A DNA stretch of 64,000 bases from Scylla paramamosain (lineage: Eukaryota; Arthropoda; Malacostraca; Decapoda; Portunidae), in contig NW_026973708.1 of the NCBI RefSeq assembly GCF_035594125.1, positions 561,001 through 625,000 of the forward strand, read 5' to 3'. Under the pieces are notes generated by a model. The model did not search any database, was not told the DNA's origin, and saw only the letters and a list, made by a program, of their open reading frames with translations. A program made the translations under genes and the position numbers. Every line of letters starts with the position of its first letter. The stretch's first letter is position 1. This document shows positions 36,432 through 50,689 of this stretch, piece after piece.

Positions 36432-36544
36432 GTAAGAGGTGGGGAGGCATACGTGTGGAGCTCGCACGATCACGTCACCGCACGTCACACAACATGAAAC
36501 TTTCCTTGGTCCATCTATTCTCATCCTTCTCACCAGACGCCAGT

Positions 36545-37064
36545 TAGGCTATAAGCCTGTCAGCTCGATGACATCCGGACAATACTCCTCCATCCGTCTG
36601 GGTCTTCATATTCTCTGTCCTCCATCACCTCGACCATTGTCGAGGTGATACTAAGGTCTACTAAGGCTCTCTTCAATACCTTGCTTCCATCTCTTCCTTG
36701 GTCTCCCTCGTGGTCGCCTGCCTCTTGGTATCCACTCCATATATTTCTTAGCATACCGATCTTCTTCCATTCTCTTAACATGTCCAAACCATCTCAGTCT
36801 TGCTCTATCAGCATCCTCCAGTAGCGGCGTCACTCCCAACTCTTCTCTTATTTGAACATTTCTCATCTTGTCCCTTCTTGTAACACCCCTGATTATTGAG
36901 CACTCGCATTTCGGCTGCCTGAATCTTCGATTCTAGTTTTGTAGTTAAAGTCCACCACCATTCAGCACCATATAACAGGATTGGTATAACAAGTCTATTG
37001 TAAACTATTAATTTGCATTTTGTAGCCACATGTTTATCTTTTAGTATTGGATACATCTATTGCC
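36545..37064 (-). mobile_element. RTE-like LINE 3' coding end
   Basis: On the minus strand the sequence reads LVIPILLYGAEWWWTL, KIQAAEMRVL, then after frameshifts MRNVQIREELGVTPLLED, ARLRWFGHVKRMEEDRYAKK, RGRRPRGRPRKRW and EDREYEDPDGWRSIVRM with a stop at 36,560-36,562. The order LYGAE-x-W, AEMRxL, LRWFGHVxRM, GRPxxRW is characteristic of the post-RT region of RTE-type and related LINEs. It is 5'-truncated and disrupted by at least two frameshifts. Confidence 0.8.
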
Positions 37065-37725
37065 ATGGATAAATATAACCAGCATTGCCTACATCATACT
37101 ATTTATTTTTCATAGTTACTCTCTTTATCTCTAATGCATTTCAGCACGCATTATTCTAAGCTATAAACAGAGTTTTTCTTGTCTTATTTATGTAATTAAA
37201 GAACTATAACTAAGAATATAATGAATTGCCCTACGCTGGAACAACGGTACCGGGGAGGAAGGTCGATTCACGCAGCGAGAGGAGAACCAATACGAGAGGA
37301 ATTCACAAACTCCTGGTAGAAAGTCAAGGGAACAACATGTGAGTGAAGGTTAATGGAAGGTCACTTGACTTTTGTGTGTTTAGTTTTCGATAAAAATACT
37401 CATTTCATCTCCGTGTAGGAAGTCAGACTGTGGGAGAGTGAAGGACCCAGAGAAGGAGGGAGAGGGACAGGGTAGGTTACTCGATTTTTACGCTCAGATT
37501 TTCACCAAATATACTTGCGTCAAGCTAGGGATGTCCTCCTGTTTGTCAACCGTAGTCTCAATACGAGCGCCCGGCAACTGAATGAGCTGTGTTGCCTAAG
37601 CACGTCTTGTGCCTGTTAGGAATACTAAGGCAGGATAGGAACCATGCAGTGGTGAGGCTCAGATGTGCTGATGCATTAAACCATCTCACACCAAAGTAAG
37701 AGCAAGAATGGAAGTAATTGGATTA
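37065..37725. other. Unassigned stretch
   Basis: No gene, RNA or repeat family recognised. Confidence 0.3.
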
Positions 37726-37726
37726 T

Positions 37727-37727
37727 A

Positions 37728-37817
<90 letters not shown>

Positions 37818-37869
37818 CACCATTATTACCATCATCACCAATATTATTTGTTATAGCAATACTGTCATC

Positions 37870-37913
<44 letters not shown>
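37727..37913. repeat. (ATT)n(ATC)n and (CA)n tracts
   Basis: ATT repeats (37,727-37,783) pass into ATC/ATT repeats (to about 37,845). A CA tract follows at 37,871-37,913. Confidence 0.93.
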
Positions 37914-37916
<3 letters not shown>

Positions 37917-38136
37917 TCGTACACACATATGATCATCATCAGTATCACCACTCGTCATTAAATATTAAATATTTCCTTGAAGTTCATACGGTTTTCGTGT
38001 CAGCACTCTGTCTCTTTGTGCAGGACGCCTTGCTGAGGTGATTACCTGACACGAAAGAACTGAATCCACAAACTTTCTCCAATCGTTAAGTTTGTAAGAC
38101 TTGATTCAACTCAGGTTGCGGAAGGATGGCTAAAAG

Positions 38137-38139
<3 letters not shown>

Positions 38140-38226
<87 letters not shown>
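38140..38226. repeat. (GT)n microsatellite
   Basis: About 43 GT units. Confidence 0.97.
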
Positions 38227-38510
38227 GCGCTCATAACCGCATTCCCAGTAATCGTACACAACTGTAGTACACAATTTCACGGGCCCTGTGGGAACTGACA
38301 ACTCTCGTTCATCATGTTCCTTTAAATCTACTCGTGTGATCAAGCTCTCACATAAAAGGAGCGTCACGGAGCATGTGCGTCAGTCTGTCACCCGGCCCGC
38401 GCACTAAACAACCCGACTCTCAGCACTGAGGGAGCATTGTAAGTTCTGCAACGCAGTGCAGATAATCTTATATTTCTTTTGTTAAGGAACGAAGCATTTG
38501 TGTGCGCTTA

Positions 38511-38512
<2 letters not shown>

Positions 38513-38599
<87 letters not shown>
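38513..38599. repeat. (GT)n microsatellite
   Basis: About 43 GT units, the second of two similar tracts 290 bp apart. Confidence 0.97.
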
Positions 38600-39105
38600 A
38601 CTGATGTACAAATATAAGTTTACTTTTGTGGCTGGTATGAAATTACCATGTGTGTTTTGTCAAAAAAAAAACGCGTTAGTGAGACAATGCAGCTCCTACA
38701 GTTATCTGTATGAAGACTAAGACATGGCACGTGACATTCCTGGGGAACCCCTGTGTTGATGACAATCAAGCTGGACTTAACAAGATCTGACTTAGTGTTC
38801 TGTGGTCTCTGAGTTAAGAAGCTGAACATCCCCCTATGGACGGGAAACTTAGCGTAGCATCGTGTGGCTTCACTTCTATTTTACTCGTTGAAAAGACTGC
38901 TTTGTGTATTTCCTATGATGTTCAGTTGCCGCTTTGCTTCCTTTATGCACCCATCTTTGGCGTCACAGTGCTGCCCAGTGTGAGGAAACATTTTGTTTTG
39001 AAAAAAATCACAACAGAAAATATAGAGACAAAATAAAAAGCCACTAATACTGATTTTAGTTGTTCCTATACTCTTCCTCTCGCTTGTATCTCACAGCAGC
39101 AGAAT
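38600..39105. other. Unassigned stretch
   Basis: No gene recognised. It abuts the poly(T) end of a minus-strand LINE. Confidence 0.3.
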
Positions 39106-40356
39106 TTTTTTTTTTTTTTTTTTTTATGTAGGAAGGATACTGGCCAAGGGCAACAAAAATCTAATAAAAAAAAATGCCCACTGAAATGCCAGTCCCTAAA
39201 AGGGTCAAAGCAGTGGTCAAAAATTGGTGGATAAGTGTCTTGAAACCTCCTTGAAGGAATTCAAGTCATAGGAAGGTGGAAATACAGAAGCAGGCAAGGA
39301 GTTCTAGAGTTTACCAGAGAAAGGGATGAATGATTGAGAATACTGGTTAACTCTTGCGTTAGAGAGGTGGACAGAATAGGAGTGAGAGAAAGAAGAAAGT
39401 CTTGTGCAGCGAGGCCGCGGAAGGAGGGGAGGCATGCAGTTAGCAAGATCAGAAGAGCAGTTAGCATGAAAATAGCGGTAGAAGACAGCTAGAGATGCAA
39501 CATTGCGGCGGTGAGAGAGAGGCTGAAGACAGTCAGTTAGAGGAGAGGAGTTGATGAGACGAAAAGCTTTTGATTCCACCCTGTCTAGAACAGCAGTATG
39601 AGTGGAACCCCCCCAGACATGTAAAGCATACTCCATACATGGACGGATAAGGCCCTTGTACAGAGTTAGCAGCTGGGGGGGTGAGAAAAACTGGCGGAGA
39701 CGTCTCAGAACACCTAACTTCATAGAAGCTGTTTTAGCTAGAGATGAGATGTGAAGTTTCCAGTTCAGATTATAAGTAAAGGACAGACCGAGGATGTTCA
39801 GTGTAGAAGAGGGGGACAGTTGAGTGTCATTGAAGAAGAGGGGATAGTTGTCTGGAAGATTGTGTCGAGTTGATAGATGGAGGAATTGAGTTTTTGAGGC
39901 ATTGAACAATACCAAGTTTGCTCTGCCCCAATCAGAAATTTTAGAAAGATCAGAAGTCAGGCGTTCTGTGGCTTCCCTGCGTGATATGTTTACCTCCTGA
40001 AGGGTTGGACGTCTATGAAAAGACGTGGAAAAGTGCAGGGTGGTATCATCAGCATAGGAGTGGATAGGTCAAGAAGTTTGGTTTAGAAGATCATTAATGA
40101 ATAATAAGAAGAGAGTGGGTGACAGGACAGAACCCTGAGGAACACCACTGTTAATAGATTTAGGAGAAGAACAGTGACCGTCTACCACAGCAGCAATAGA
40201 ACGGTCAGAAAGGAAACTTGAGATGAAGTTACAGAGAGAAGGATAGAAACCGTAGGAGGGTAGTTTGGAAATCAAAGCTTTGTGCCAGACTCTATCAAAG
40301 GCTTTTGATATGTCCAAGGCAACAGCAAAAGTTTCACCAAAGTCTCTAAAAGAGGG
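39106..40356 (-). mobile_element. Jockey/CR1-like LINE, 5'-truncated (copy 4), abutting the esterase start
   Basis: A poly(T) run at 39,106-39,125 marks the 3' end on the minus strand. Upstream in element order come the C-terminal coding end, LLDRVESKAFRLINSSPL, the SYADDTTLHFS region (about 40,035-40,065; TGACC replaces the usual codon nearby), GVPQGSVLSPTLFLLF (40,100-40,150) and DISKAFDRVWHKALIS (40,270-40,317). It breaks off at the AGAGATTTTGGTGAAAC-equivalent position, 40,356. The next recognisable feature, 12 bp later, is the esterase ATG. I find no target-site duplication, so the breakpoint may be a rearrangement rather than a simple insertion. Confidence 0.88.
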
Positions 40357-40882
40357 GGATAGAGAGGGATGGCGCGTGGTGCGGCTCTGGTGGCGACGCT
40401 GGTGGTGGTGGTGGTGGTGGCGACTGCTGCTGATGTGCCATTCGTTGATACCAGGGATGGCCGCGTCTCAGGCATTGTGGAGGAATCGGTGAAGGGCCGA
40501 GACTTTTCGTCATTCTACGGCATTCCCTACGCTCGGCCACCACTGGGGAGGCTGCGATTCAAGGTAGGCCGGCAGACGGTGAAAATTTGCGGAGTAATGA
40601 AAGCACTTGACTTCATCAGAGTGAGACTGTAAAATGAGGGTGGGAAAATACTGGAAGGTAATGTGTCCTTTCTTCCAGGATCCCGAGCCCTTCCCAGACT
40701 GGGGGGCCATGGGGGAAGCCTCCATTCCCGCCTCGCCGTGCATCCAGTATTTCTCCGCAGCAGAGAAAGTCGGAATAAAGGAAGTGCTGGGTGAGGAGGA
40801 TTGTCTGTACCTCACCGTGTTTGTGCCCAAGGTGAGGCGGAGAACCCCGGAGAGACTGCTTTAATCTGTGATATGTTAGCCT

Positions 40883-41370
<488 letters not shown>

Positions 41371-41405
41371 GTACCAATCTTATCACAGATTAATGGAGAC
41401 GCTAG

Positions 41406-42332
<927 letters not shown>

Positions 42333-42396
42333 TAACTTGAACATTCAATTGTGGATATATTCAAATTACAGTTCTGAGGCCATTTAATTTGTACAG

Positions 42397-42548
42397 AGAT
42401 GGGGCGTGCTGCCGCTCACCTTCACGCCCTGAGTGGACGGCCGTTTCCTGCCGCGTCACCCTGCCCAGCTGATAAGTGAGGGATGCAACACCCAGGTGGA
42501 CATCATATCAGGCATTACCAAAGACGACGGGGGCTCTTTTCGCCTTGC
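42397..42548 (+). pseudogene. Esterase exon 6 carrying stop and frameshift
   Basis: After acceptor TTTGTACAG the frame reads RWGVLPLTFTP, TGA, VDGRFLPRHPAQLISEGC, then VDIISGITKDDG. A Ser or similar codon is usual where TGA stands. A run of five G at about 42,524-42,528 then shifts the frame. Removing one G gives ALFAL and lets the donor GC|GTAATT join exon 7 (CT|GCATTGGCAAAG) in phase. An alternative acceptor just after the TGA (CCTGAG) would be out of phase with exon 5, so simple re-splicing does not avoid the stop. Confidence 0.75.
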
Positions 42549-43142
42549 GTAATTATCACCCAACTTACGTGGTTAAAAATCATGCTTCACTAACTAAAAT
42601 GTCTGAGGGAATAATTACCTTCAAAATCTATTGTTTTGAAGATTTTTTTTTTCCAGCTGCATTGGCAAAGAAACAGTTACTGGAGGAGCTACAGTACAAT
42701 TTTAGCATGGCCGGGTCTGCGTCCCTTCAGCTTGAGGGCAGGAGCGAGGACCCGGAGGCTGTAGCCCGCCAGCTGTACCTCCACTACTTGGGCACCACGC
42801 ACGTCACCGAGGCGCACGCTGACGACTTCATGAGGGTGAGCACCAACACTGGAGCCTAAGCCTGTTTTTTGCTGCACATGTTCCGTAAACTTTGGATGTA
42901 TTTGCAATGTGAAAATTACTTGTTTACATATATGACATAAGGATGAGAAGACACGGCTCTACGTGAGGGGATGTTACACCTTAACACTTGAGACAAGAGG
43001 ATGCCGGTAGTGTTTTCACTGTTCATTCTTAAATTTGCACCTATGTTACATCTTAAACATACAGAACTGCCAGCTGGTGTTCTGTACGGTGAACTTTTCC
43101 GTGATCATTCTGCTGTGAAAAAGCCTTGTAACCGTAATTGTT

Positions 43143-43320
43143 AGTGATTAGTGATGAATTATGAGGGAGCTTTAAAAACTAGATTCACGTATGAAGATGA
43201 TAGGTGGAGATGAACAAGCATGTTGCATTCAGGGACTGTCACGTGTTGACCTGATGTATTCTTGCCGTTTCCCTTATTATCTCATGTTCGTAGTAGTAGT
43301 AGTAGTAGTAGTAGTAGTAT
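43143..43320 (+). mobile_element. CR1-like LINE 3' end in esterase intron 7
   Basis: It includes GAGGGAGCTTTAAAAACTAG, ATGATAGGTGGAGATGAA, GGGACTGTCACGTGT and CTCATGTTC, then a (GTA)n tract (43,292-43,320). It is the same family as 12,985-13,584, heavily diverged. Confidence 0.7.
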
Positions 43321-43734
43321 AGTAGTTGGTTGGTGTGAACATTCTAATTCTTTTAGTTATCAAAATAATAATAATATATTATTTAAAAAAAATGATGAAG
43401 ACATAATAATAAGTTATTATTATTGAAAATAACAAAAATAACTCTTAGTTATTATTCTTACTAGTCTTATTATATATAATTTTGACAGATGTTCACTGAC
43501 CACTACTTCGCCGTGCCTCATGACCGCATCTCCGCCCACCACGCAGGGAAGATTTACCGCTACGAGCTGCAGCACTACGCCCAGCTCTCCTTCGGCCAAC
43601 TGATCTGCCCTTCCTGCGACAACAAGTGTAAGCAATGCCTGGCCCACAACCTGCCCGAGGCACCGCGGCGTCAACACTGACACGAGGCGGTCAGTTCAGT
43701 GACGAATGTTTAGGCAGATGTTTTAAGAACACTG

Positions 43735-43825
43735 GCAAAGTAACTGGGGACTGGCACCTTTAGTGGGCTTTTTTTCTGCCCTTTTATTGCCCTTGTTTGG
43801 AGCCACTCTTACATAACAGATCCTG
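43735..43825 (+). mobile_element. LINE 3' UTR remnant in esterase intron 8
   Basis: The order ACTGGCACCTTTAGTGGGC, T-run, TTTATTGCCCTTG and CTTACATAACA matches loosely the 3' UTR of the Jockey/CR1-like copies (TGGCATTTCAGTGGGC ... TTGCCCTTGG ... CCTACATAAA). No coding part remains. Confidence 0.5.
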
Positions 43826-44265
43826 ATAATTGACCCAAAGAATTTTGCTTGTAACATCATATCCCCTATGTGACTTCAAGGCAATGAATAACTTAGAGAT
43901 TTTATAGACATCAAGGGTGGTTCTCGACTTAAATACTCATAAAAACAGAAGGTGCTTGGCATAGCCACTACCACTCCTGATGTTATCACCAGCGCTGTCG
44001 CCACCACCGCTATACGTAGCAACTATCACCAGCCTTCTTACCATCACCATTACCACTACCACTACCAATAACTCTTATCCTATACTATTAATACCCTGCA
44101 TCACGACAAATTCCAGTCATTATTGCCATCACCACCATCTCATCGCTGCCATCATTTTTATTAGTAATAGCACTGCATCCCTTTTCATCATTACTTAACA
44201 TTTTAATTTATTTATACATAATTTGTGGTCTGAGATATAATCTTGTTGAAAAACTAAAACACAGC

Positions 44266-44698
44266 TGTGTCCGAGTCACTGTGAAGTGTGCCATGAGTCA
44301 CTGTGAAGTGTGCCATGAGTCACTGTGAAGTGTGCCATGAGTCACTGTGATGTGTGCCATGAGTCACTGTGAAGTGTGCCATGAGTCACTGTGAAGTGTG
44401 CCATGAGTCTCTGTGATGTGTGCCATGAGTCACTGTGATGTGTGCCATGAGTCACTGTGATGTGTGCCATGAGTCACTGTGAAGTGTGCCATGAGTCTCT
44501 GTGATGTGTGCCATGAGTCACTGTGAAGTGTGCCATGAGTCACTGTGATGTGTGCCATGAGTCACTGTGATGTGTGCCATGAGTCACTGTGATGTGTGCC
44601 ATGAGTCACTGTGATGTGTGCCATGAGTCACTGTGATGTGTGCCATGAGTCACTGTGATGTGTGCCATGAGTCACTGTGATGTGTGCCATGAGTCACT
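44266..44698. repeat. 22-bp minisatellite with AP-1 consensus, esterase intron 8
   Basis: Nearly 20 tandem copies of GAGTCACTGTGAAGTGTGCC plus AT. Two main variants differ at one base (TGAAGTG / TGATGTG). Two copies have GAGTCT for GAGTCA. Most junctions read CATGAGTCAC, giving TGAGTCA, the AP-1 binding consensus, in each unit. Low divergence indicates a recent expansion. Confidence 0.93.
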
Positions 44699-44838
44699 AC
44701 GGAGCTTTAAAAGAGGAGTGGCCAAATTTGAGGCTGAGGATAATGAAAGGAGGTAGGCAGTATGTTTCATGTGGGGAGTGCCACGTGTAGGCCTGACAGC
44801 TTCTTGCAGCTTCCCTTACTTTCTTATGTTGTTTTGTT
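44699..44838 (+). mobile_element. CR1-like LINE 3' end in esterase intron 8
   Basis: It follows the minisatellite directly: GAGCTTTAAAAGAGGAGTGG, then GTGCCACGTGTAGGCCTGAC, GCTTCTTGCAGCTTCC and CTTATGTTGTTTTGTTC. Same family as 12,985-13,584. Confidence 0.8.
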
Positions 44839-46139
44839 CTGACATGAGTGAATCACATCTTCCTTTTCTTATCTTTTCCGTTCGGCGTTTCCCTCGAGTG
44901 AGTGGTTGGCGCGATGTACGAGCCTTGTCCTGTTGTTTCTGTCCCTTGAATCTTCCTCTGTGACTGCTATTGTTTGCAGTTCTAAAGCAATTCCTCCGCT
45001 CCATCTCCTTCTCTATCTTCCTCCCAGTTTTCTTCCCTTAACTGGTTTTCTCCAGGAATTTTTAATCGGTTTCTGATCGTCAATTCTGACAGGGGTGAGT
45101 CACGTAGACGATCTGCACTACTTGTTCCGCGGCGGCCCTCTCTTGTCGCCACGAACAGCACCCCCACAGCGCCCCAAGGACTTAAAGCTGCCCGACGACC
45201 TCACCCTCAGGGACATCATCACGACTCTGTGGACCAACTTTGCTGCCACAGGGTGAGATGGAGGGCAGAGGTCCTGATTTCAGAAGTCTTTATGGAGGAC
45301 TCTGAGAGCTTTGGAGTGGGCAAGATGATAAAGTATTGCTTATCAGTGCACTAACTTTACTGAGATGGAAGGCGGGACCCTTTTGTGGAGGAGACTGATA
45401 GTTTTAGAGGATAAGATGATAAAAGTAAGGCTTATCATTGTACCATTGCTGCATTAGAGGCTCTTCAGGAAGTGCTGATGTCAGGTAAGACTTATCAATG
45501 CTTCCATCAATTCACTGTGACACGGTGACACCAACAACAACGATAGTTTGCCCGTGTACTACATATCACTGCAAAAAATTATCTCTTTACTGCATAGATT
45601 AGACAAGTGAGTTGGAGTTGGTGGTGGTAGGCAGTGGTGAGAGAACAGAATTAAGCAGGGGATCTTTATTTCTACAATGTTTTGATGGTGTTGAAAAGTT
45701 AGAGAAAAAGATCTGCTTTATCCTGCTATTTCTCACCACCACACTCCAATAATTACTTTTTGTATTACTCATCATTGCAGCAATAGTTTATTTTTGTATC
45801 ACTCATCATTGCAATAATAATAAATCTTTGTATTACAGTAGACTGTCTTTTATTACTCATCATTATAATTAAAATTTTTCGTTATTTCCCACCAGGAACC
45901 CAACCCCTGATAGCTCTCTGGGCTTCACGTGGGAAGCCAGCACACCAGAGAACCTGCAGTACCTCTCCCTCACGCCCTCGCCCTTCACGAAGCCAGACGA
46001 CCGCAAGGAGGTGAGGAATGCTGCTTACTTAATTATTTACTATGGAAAATGTATTAGGCACTGATATATTTCTATTCGTGTACTTATAAGCGTGTAAGGC
46101 GAACGCTTAGGACTTGTGTTGATGAGGGGGTGAGGGGGG

Positions 46140-46260
46140 TAACAGACCTTAGGGCTACAAAAAAAAAAAAAAAAGGTAGAAAAAAAAAAGGCCCACTGAA
46201 GCTGCCAGTTCCGGAAGAAGAGAGCAAGAAGAGTTATTCATAACTAGAGAAGTGTATGGA
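46140..46260 (-). mobile_element. LINE 3' UTR remnant in esterase intron 10
   Basis: An A-run followed by GGCCCACTGAAGCTGCCAGT on + corresponds, on the minus strand, to the ACTGGCA...CAGTGGGC...T-run pattern of LINE 3' ends in this window. Confidence 0.45.
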
Positions 46261-46662
46261 AACCTTATGTATTAGATAATTACATGGTCCATTTTCTATT
46301 TAAATTTTGACGTGGCAGAATTATTTACATAAAACTACATTTTTTTTTCTTTTTTTATTTATGAGTGTCGCTATTTGTGTTTTATAAATGTCACGCTCCG
46401 AGTATCTAGAGCGCATCCTTTGTCAAGCACTATCCATTTCACCCCCTCAGTAAGTGGTTCATGCAGGTTCTTTCTTTTCACACACACGTAAGTTCCACAA
46501 CTCTCTTCCCATCCAGGAAAATCTGATGCTTCACCCGCACCTGGTGAAGGTGCCTCAGGGCGCCACGCGCAGTTCACGTTATGAATTGTGATTTACCAAC
46601 TCCTGACTAAATGCGAACAGTAACAAGCACCGCTTCCTAACAACATAACTTAGATATAACCA

Positions 46663-46782
<120 letters not shown>

Positions 46783-46783
46783 A

Positions 46784-46899
46784 TAGGCCCTAACTCAGGG
46801 CAAACAAACGAAAAAAAAACGTCCACTGAGGTCCCAGTCCGTAAAGAAGAAAAAAAAAAAAAAAATTAAGGATAACGGTCTTGAAACCGAACACTTTCA

Positions 46900-46900
<1 letters not shown>
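46784..46900 (-). mobile_element. LINE 3' end remnant
   Basis: On +, TAGGCCCTAACTCAGGGCAA, A-run, GTCCACTGAGGTCCCAGTCC and GGTCTTGAAACC mirror the minus-strand 3' end of the Jockey/CR1-like copies (compare 39,165-39,245). Diverged. Confidence 0.5.
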
Positions 46901-47848
<948 letters not shown>

Positions 47849-48116
47849 CACACCAAGGCTCACTTGCAAAACATAGGAAAATCACGACCCTACGTAGATA
47901 AAAGAAAAAAAAAAGAATAAAAGGAAAGAAAATCAAATTGTAAAAAAAAAAATCGGAGGACAACACCATACATACATACGGCAAAAAGAATAAAATAAAT
48001 AAAATAAAAAATAAATAAATAAATAAAAACAAGTGCAAATAAATCTAAAGATAAATAAAAGGAAAAAAAAGCAAACAAAACACACCCAAAAATAAACCCT
48101 GCGATTTACACACAAG

Positions 48117-48170
48117 TATATAAGAATATAAGAACATAAGAAAATAAGCGAAGCTACAAGAAGCCGTCAG
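48117..48170 (-). mobile_element. CR1-like LINE 3' tail, short remnant
   Basis: Octamer-like tail (ATATAAGAACATAAGAAAAT on +) followed by the 3' core GCGAAGCTACAAGAAGCCGT. Only about 55 bp remain. Confidence 0.65.
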
Positions 48171-48336
48171 TCAGAGATGCTCTGGCCAAAGGGAAGAAAA
48201 AAACAACAAAAAAAAAAAGAAAAAGAAAAAAAAGTTTTAAAAGTTGGTGGCATCAACATCTGGAGAGTCATACGACACATTTTTAGTGTCCAGGAAGCTG
48301 TATTCCTCATAGCCTAACTTAAACCAACTGAGGGCG

Positions 48337-48571
48337 GAGCAACACATGTACTAGTGTCCACGAATGTGCCCACAATCTAGCCTAACCCATCCTAACCTGA
48401 CAGCTGAGCAACACACCAGCTTATAGTCTCCACGAACCAGTGCTGCTCGCAACCTAACCTTACCTAACCTAACCCAACACGAGAGAGAAGTAACACATCT
48501 ACATCTAGTCTCCACTAACCTGTACTGCTCGCAACCTGACCTAACCTCCACGAACCACTGCTCGCAACCTC
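48337..48571. repeat. ~70-80-bp degenerate tandem repeat rich in CCTAA
   Basis: Three and a half units each contain AACACA, GTCTCCACGAACC (or near), GCTCGCAACCT and runs of CCTAACCTAACC. Confidence 0.65.
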
Positions 48572-48768
48572 CTTCTAACAGTGTGTGTGGTTGAGTGGCT
48601 GTGTGCTATGTGGCTCTATCTTTGTGGCTGTGCTGTTTGGCTGTGTTGAACGGCGGCTTCTGTTGCTGCTGCTGCCGCTACTACTACTACTCGTGTTGCA
48701 ATGTTTAAAATAAAAACTATCACAGAGAATCCAGAAACACAAGCGTGTGGCCAGTACAGCAGTTATCC

Positions 48769-48799
<31 letters not shown>

Positions 48800-48947
48800 T
48801 GTGTGTTTCCAGAACTGTGCATTTAGGTCACTTGATCTGTGACAGTTAGAAAAAAAATACTATCCCTGCGGGAAGCACTCAGAGATTATAAATTACGATG
48901 CCCATAAAGTCTAATAATCTTGACAAATCTTTCAGATGCTCAAACAG

Positions 48948-49128
<181 letters not shown>

Positions 49129-49129
49129 T

Positions 49130-49680
49130 TTCCTTCACGGAATCACGCGACATTTTTCCCCGTAAAAAAAAAAAAAAAAAAAAGAGAGAAAAGCCTCCCT
49201 TGAAGCGCCTGTATTCGTGAGAGCAATGCATCCAGGGAGCGGCGCGGCGATGCGAAGCGGCGCATGGCGGGAAATATTAGCAACACCTGTGACACACCAA
49301 CAGCGGCTGGGGGACGCGCTGTACTCACGGGTAATTGAGCCATCACAGTGCGGCGAACGTTGTGATGGACAGGGTGAGAGGTGCAACGAGGTACGGATGT
49401 AGCAGAGTGGGGTAGAAGTACAGGCGGGGTGAGGCAGAGAAGGGGACAGGAATGAGGCAGCGTGAGGTGAGAATGGGAACAGGACCAAGGACAATAGTGA
49501 CAATAGTGACCTTGGTATTGTTGAGCCTCACGCGTGCAGGAAATTGCATACGGCGTCTGCATCTACGGCGTACTGACCTACCTGTCCGGTCCATGCGTAC
49601 ACCTTAATTCAAAACAGTGGGAAACGGTTTTCTGTCCTGCTCTGCACTAAGCCGCCAGTGTCGCCTCCCTGTTATGAAAG
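49130..49680. other. Unassigned stretch
   Basis: Complex, relatively GC-rich between 49,200 and 49,580. No gene recognised. Confidence 0.3.
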
Positions 49681-49682
49681 GC

Positions 49683-49832
49683 AGAAGTGACACAGGAGTG
49701 TGACGGGAGTGAATCAGGAGTGAGACAGGTGTGACACAGGTGTGATATATTAGTGACGCAAGAGAGAAAGATACAATATGGTATGGTGACGCAGGAGCGT
49801 GACTGAAAATAACGCAGGAGTAAAATAGGAGT

Positions 49833-49914
<82 letters not shown>

Positions 49915-50015
49915 ATGAATCAGAAGTGAGACATGTATGAACCAGGAATAAAACATGAATGAGGGAGGAGTTTAAGCAGAGGTGACGCAGGAGTGAGACA
50001 GTACAGGGCAGTGGC
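49683..50015. repeat. ~11-bp degenerate minisatellite interrupted by (GA)n
   Basis: Units like GTGACACAGGA, GTGAGACAGGT and GTGACGCAGGA recur with about 11-bp spacing on both sides of a GA tract (49,833-49,912). Confidence 0.7.
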
Positions 50016-50246
50016 GCAGAAATGGCGGGGGTGTAGACAGGGTAAGGTAGGGTTAGTCTGAAATGGAGACGAGGCAGGAGATAAGCAGGAAAGGAGGACA
50101 GATGGAAGCAGGAGAGTGGCAGCATCAGACAGTAGTAGTACCTCTTCCTCTTTTTCCTTAGCTAATACTCCTGGCAAACCGCACTGCGCTGCACACCAGG
50201 CACTGAGTATATGGTGGTCTTCATATTATTAAGTGGACGCCGTATT

Positions 50247-50685
50247 TTTTTTTTTTTTTTATGTAGGAAGGACACTGGCCAAGGGCAACAAAAATCAATA
50301 AAAAAATATGCCCACTGAAATGCCAGTCCCATAAAAGGGTCAAAGCAGTGGTCAAAAATTCATGAATAAATGTCTTGAAACCTCCCTCTTGAAGGAATTC
50401 AAGTCATAGGAAGGTGGAAATACAGAAGCAGGCAGGGAGTTCCAGAGTTTACCAGAAAAAGGGATGAATGATTGAGAATACTGGTTAACTCTTGCGTTAG
50501 AGAGGCGGACAGAATAGGGGTGAGAGAAAGAAGAAAGTCTTGTGCCGCGAGGCCGCGGAAGGAGGGGAAGCATTCAGTTAGCAAGATCAGAAGAGCAGTT
50601 AGCACGAAAATAGCGGTAGAAGACAGCTAGATATGCAACATTGCGGCGGTGTGAGAGAGGCTTAAAATTAAGACAGTCAGTTGGA
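50247..50685 (-). mobile_element. Jockey/CR1-like LINE, 3' end (copy 5)
   Basis: Poly(T) at 50,247-50,261, then the same 3' UTR and C-terminal coding end as copy 4 (SYDLNSFKREVSRHL and upstream), truncated at about 50,685 (GACAGTCAGTTGG on +). Clearly the same family as copies 2-4. Confidence 0.88.
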
Positions 50686-50689
50686 AGTA

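Noticed and set aside
43489..43680. A separate 63-residue protein
   Set aside because: It is esterase exon 8 read through its donor site; phase and family match place it in the esterase gene.
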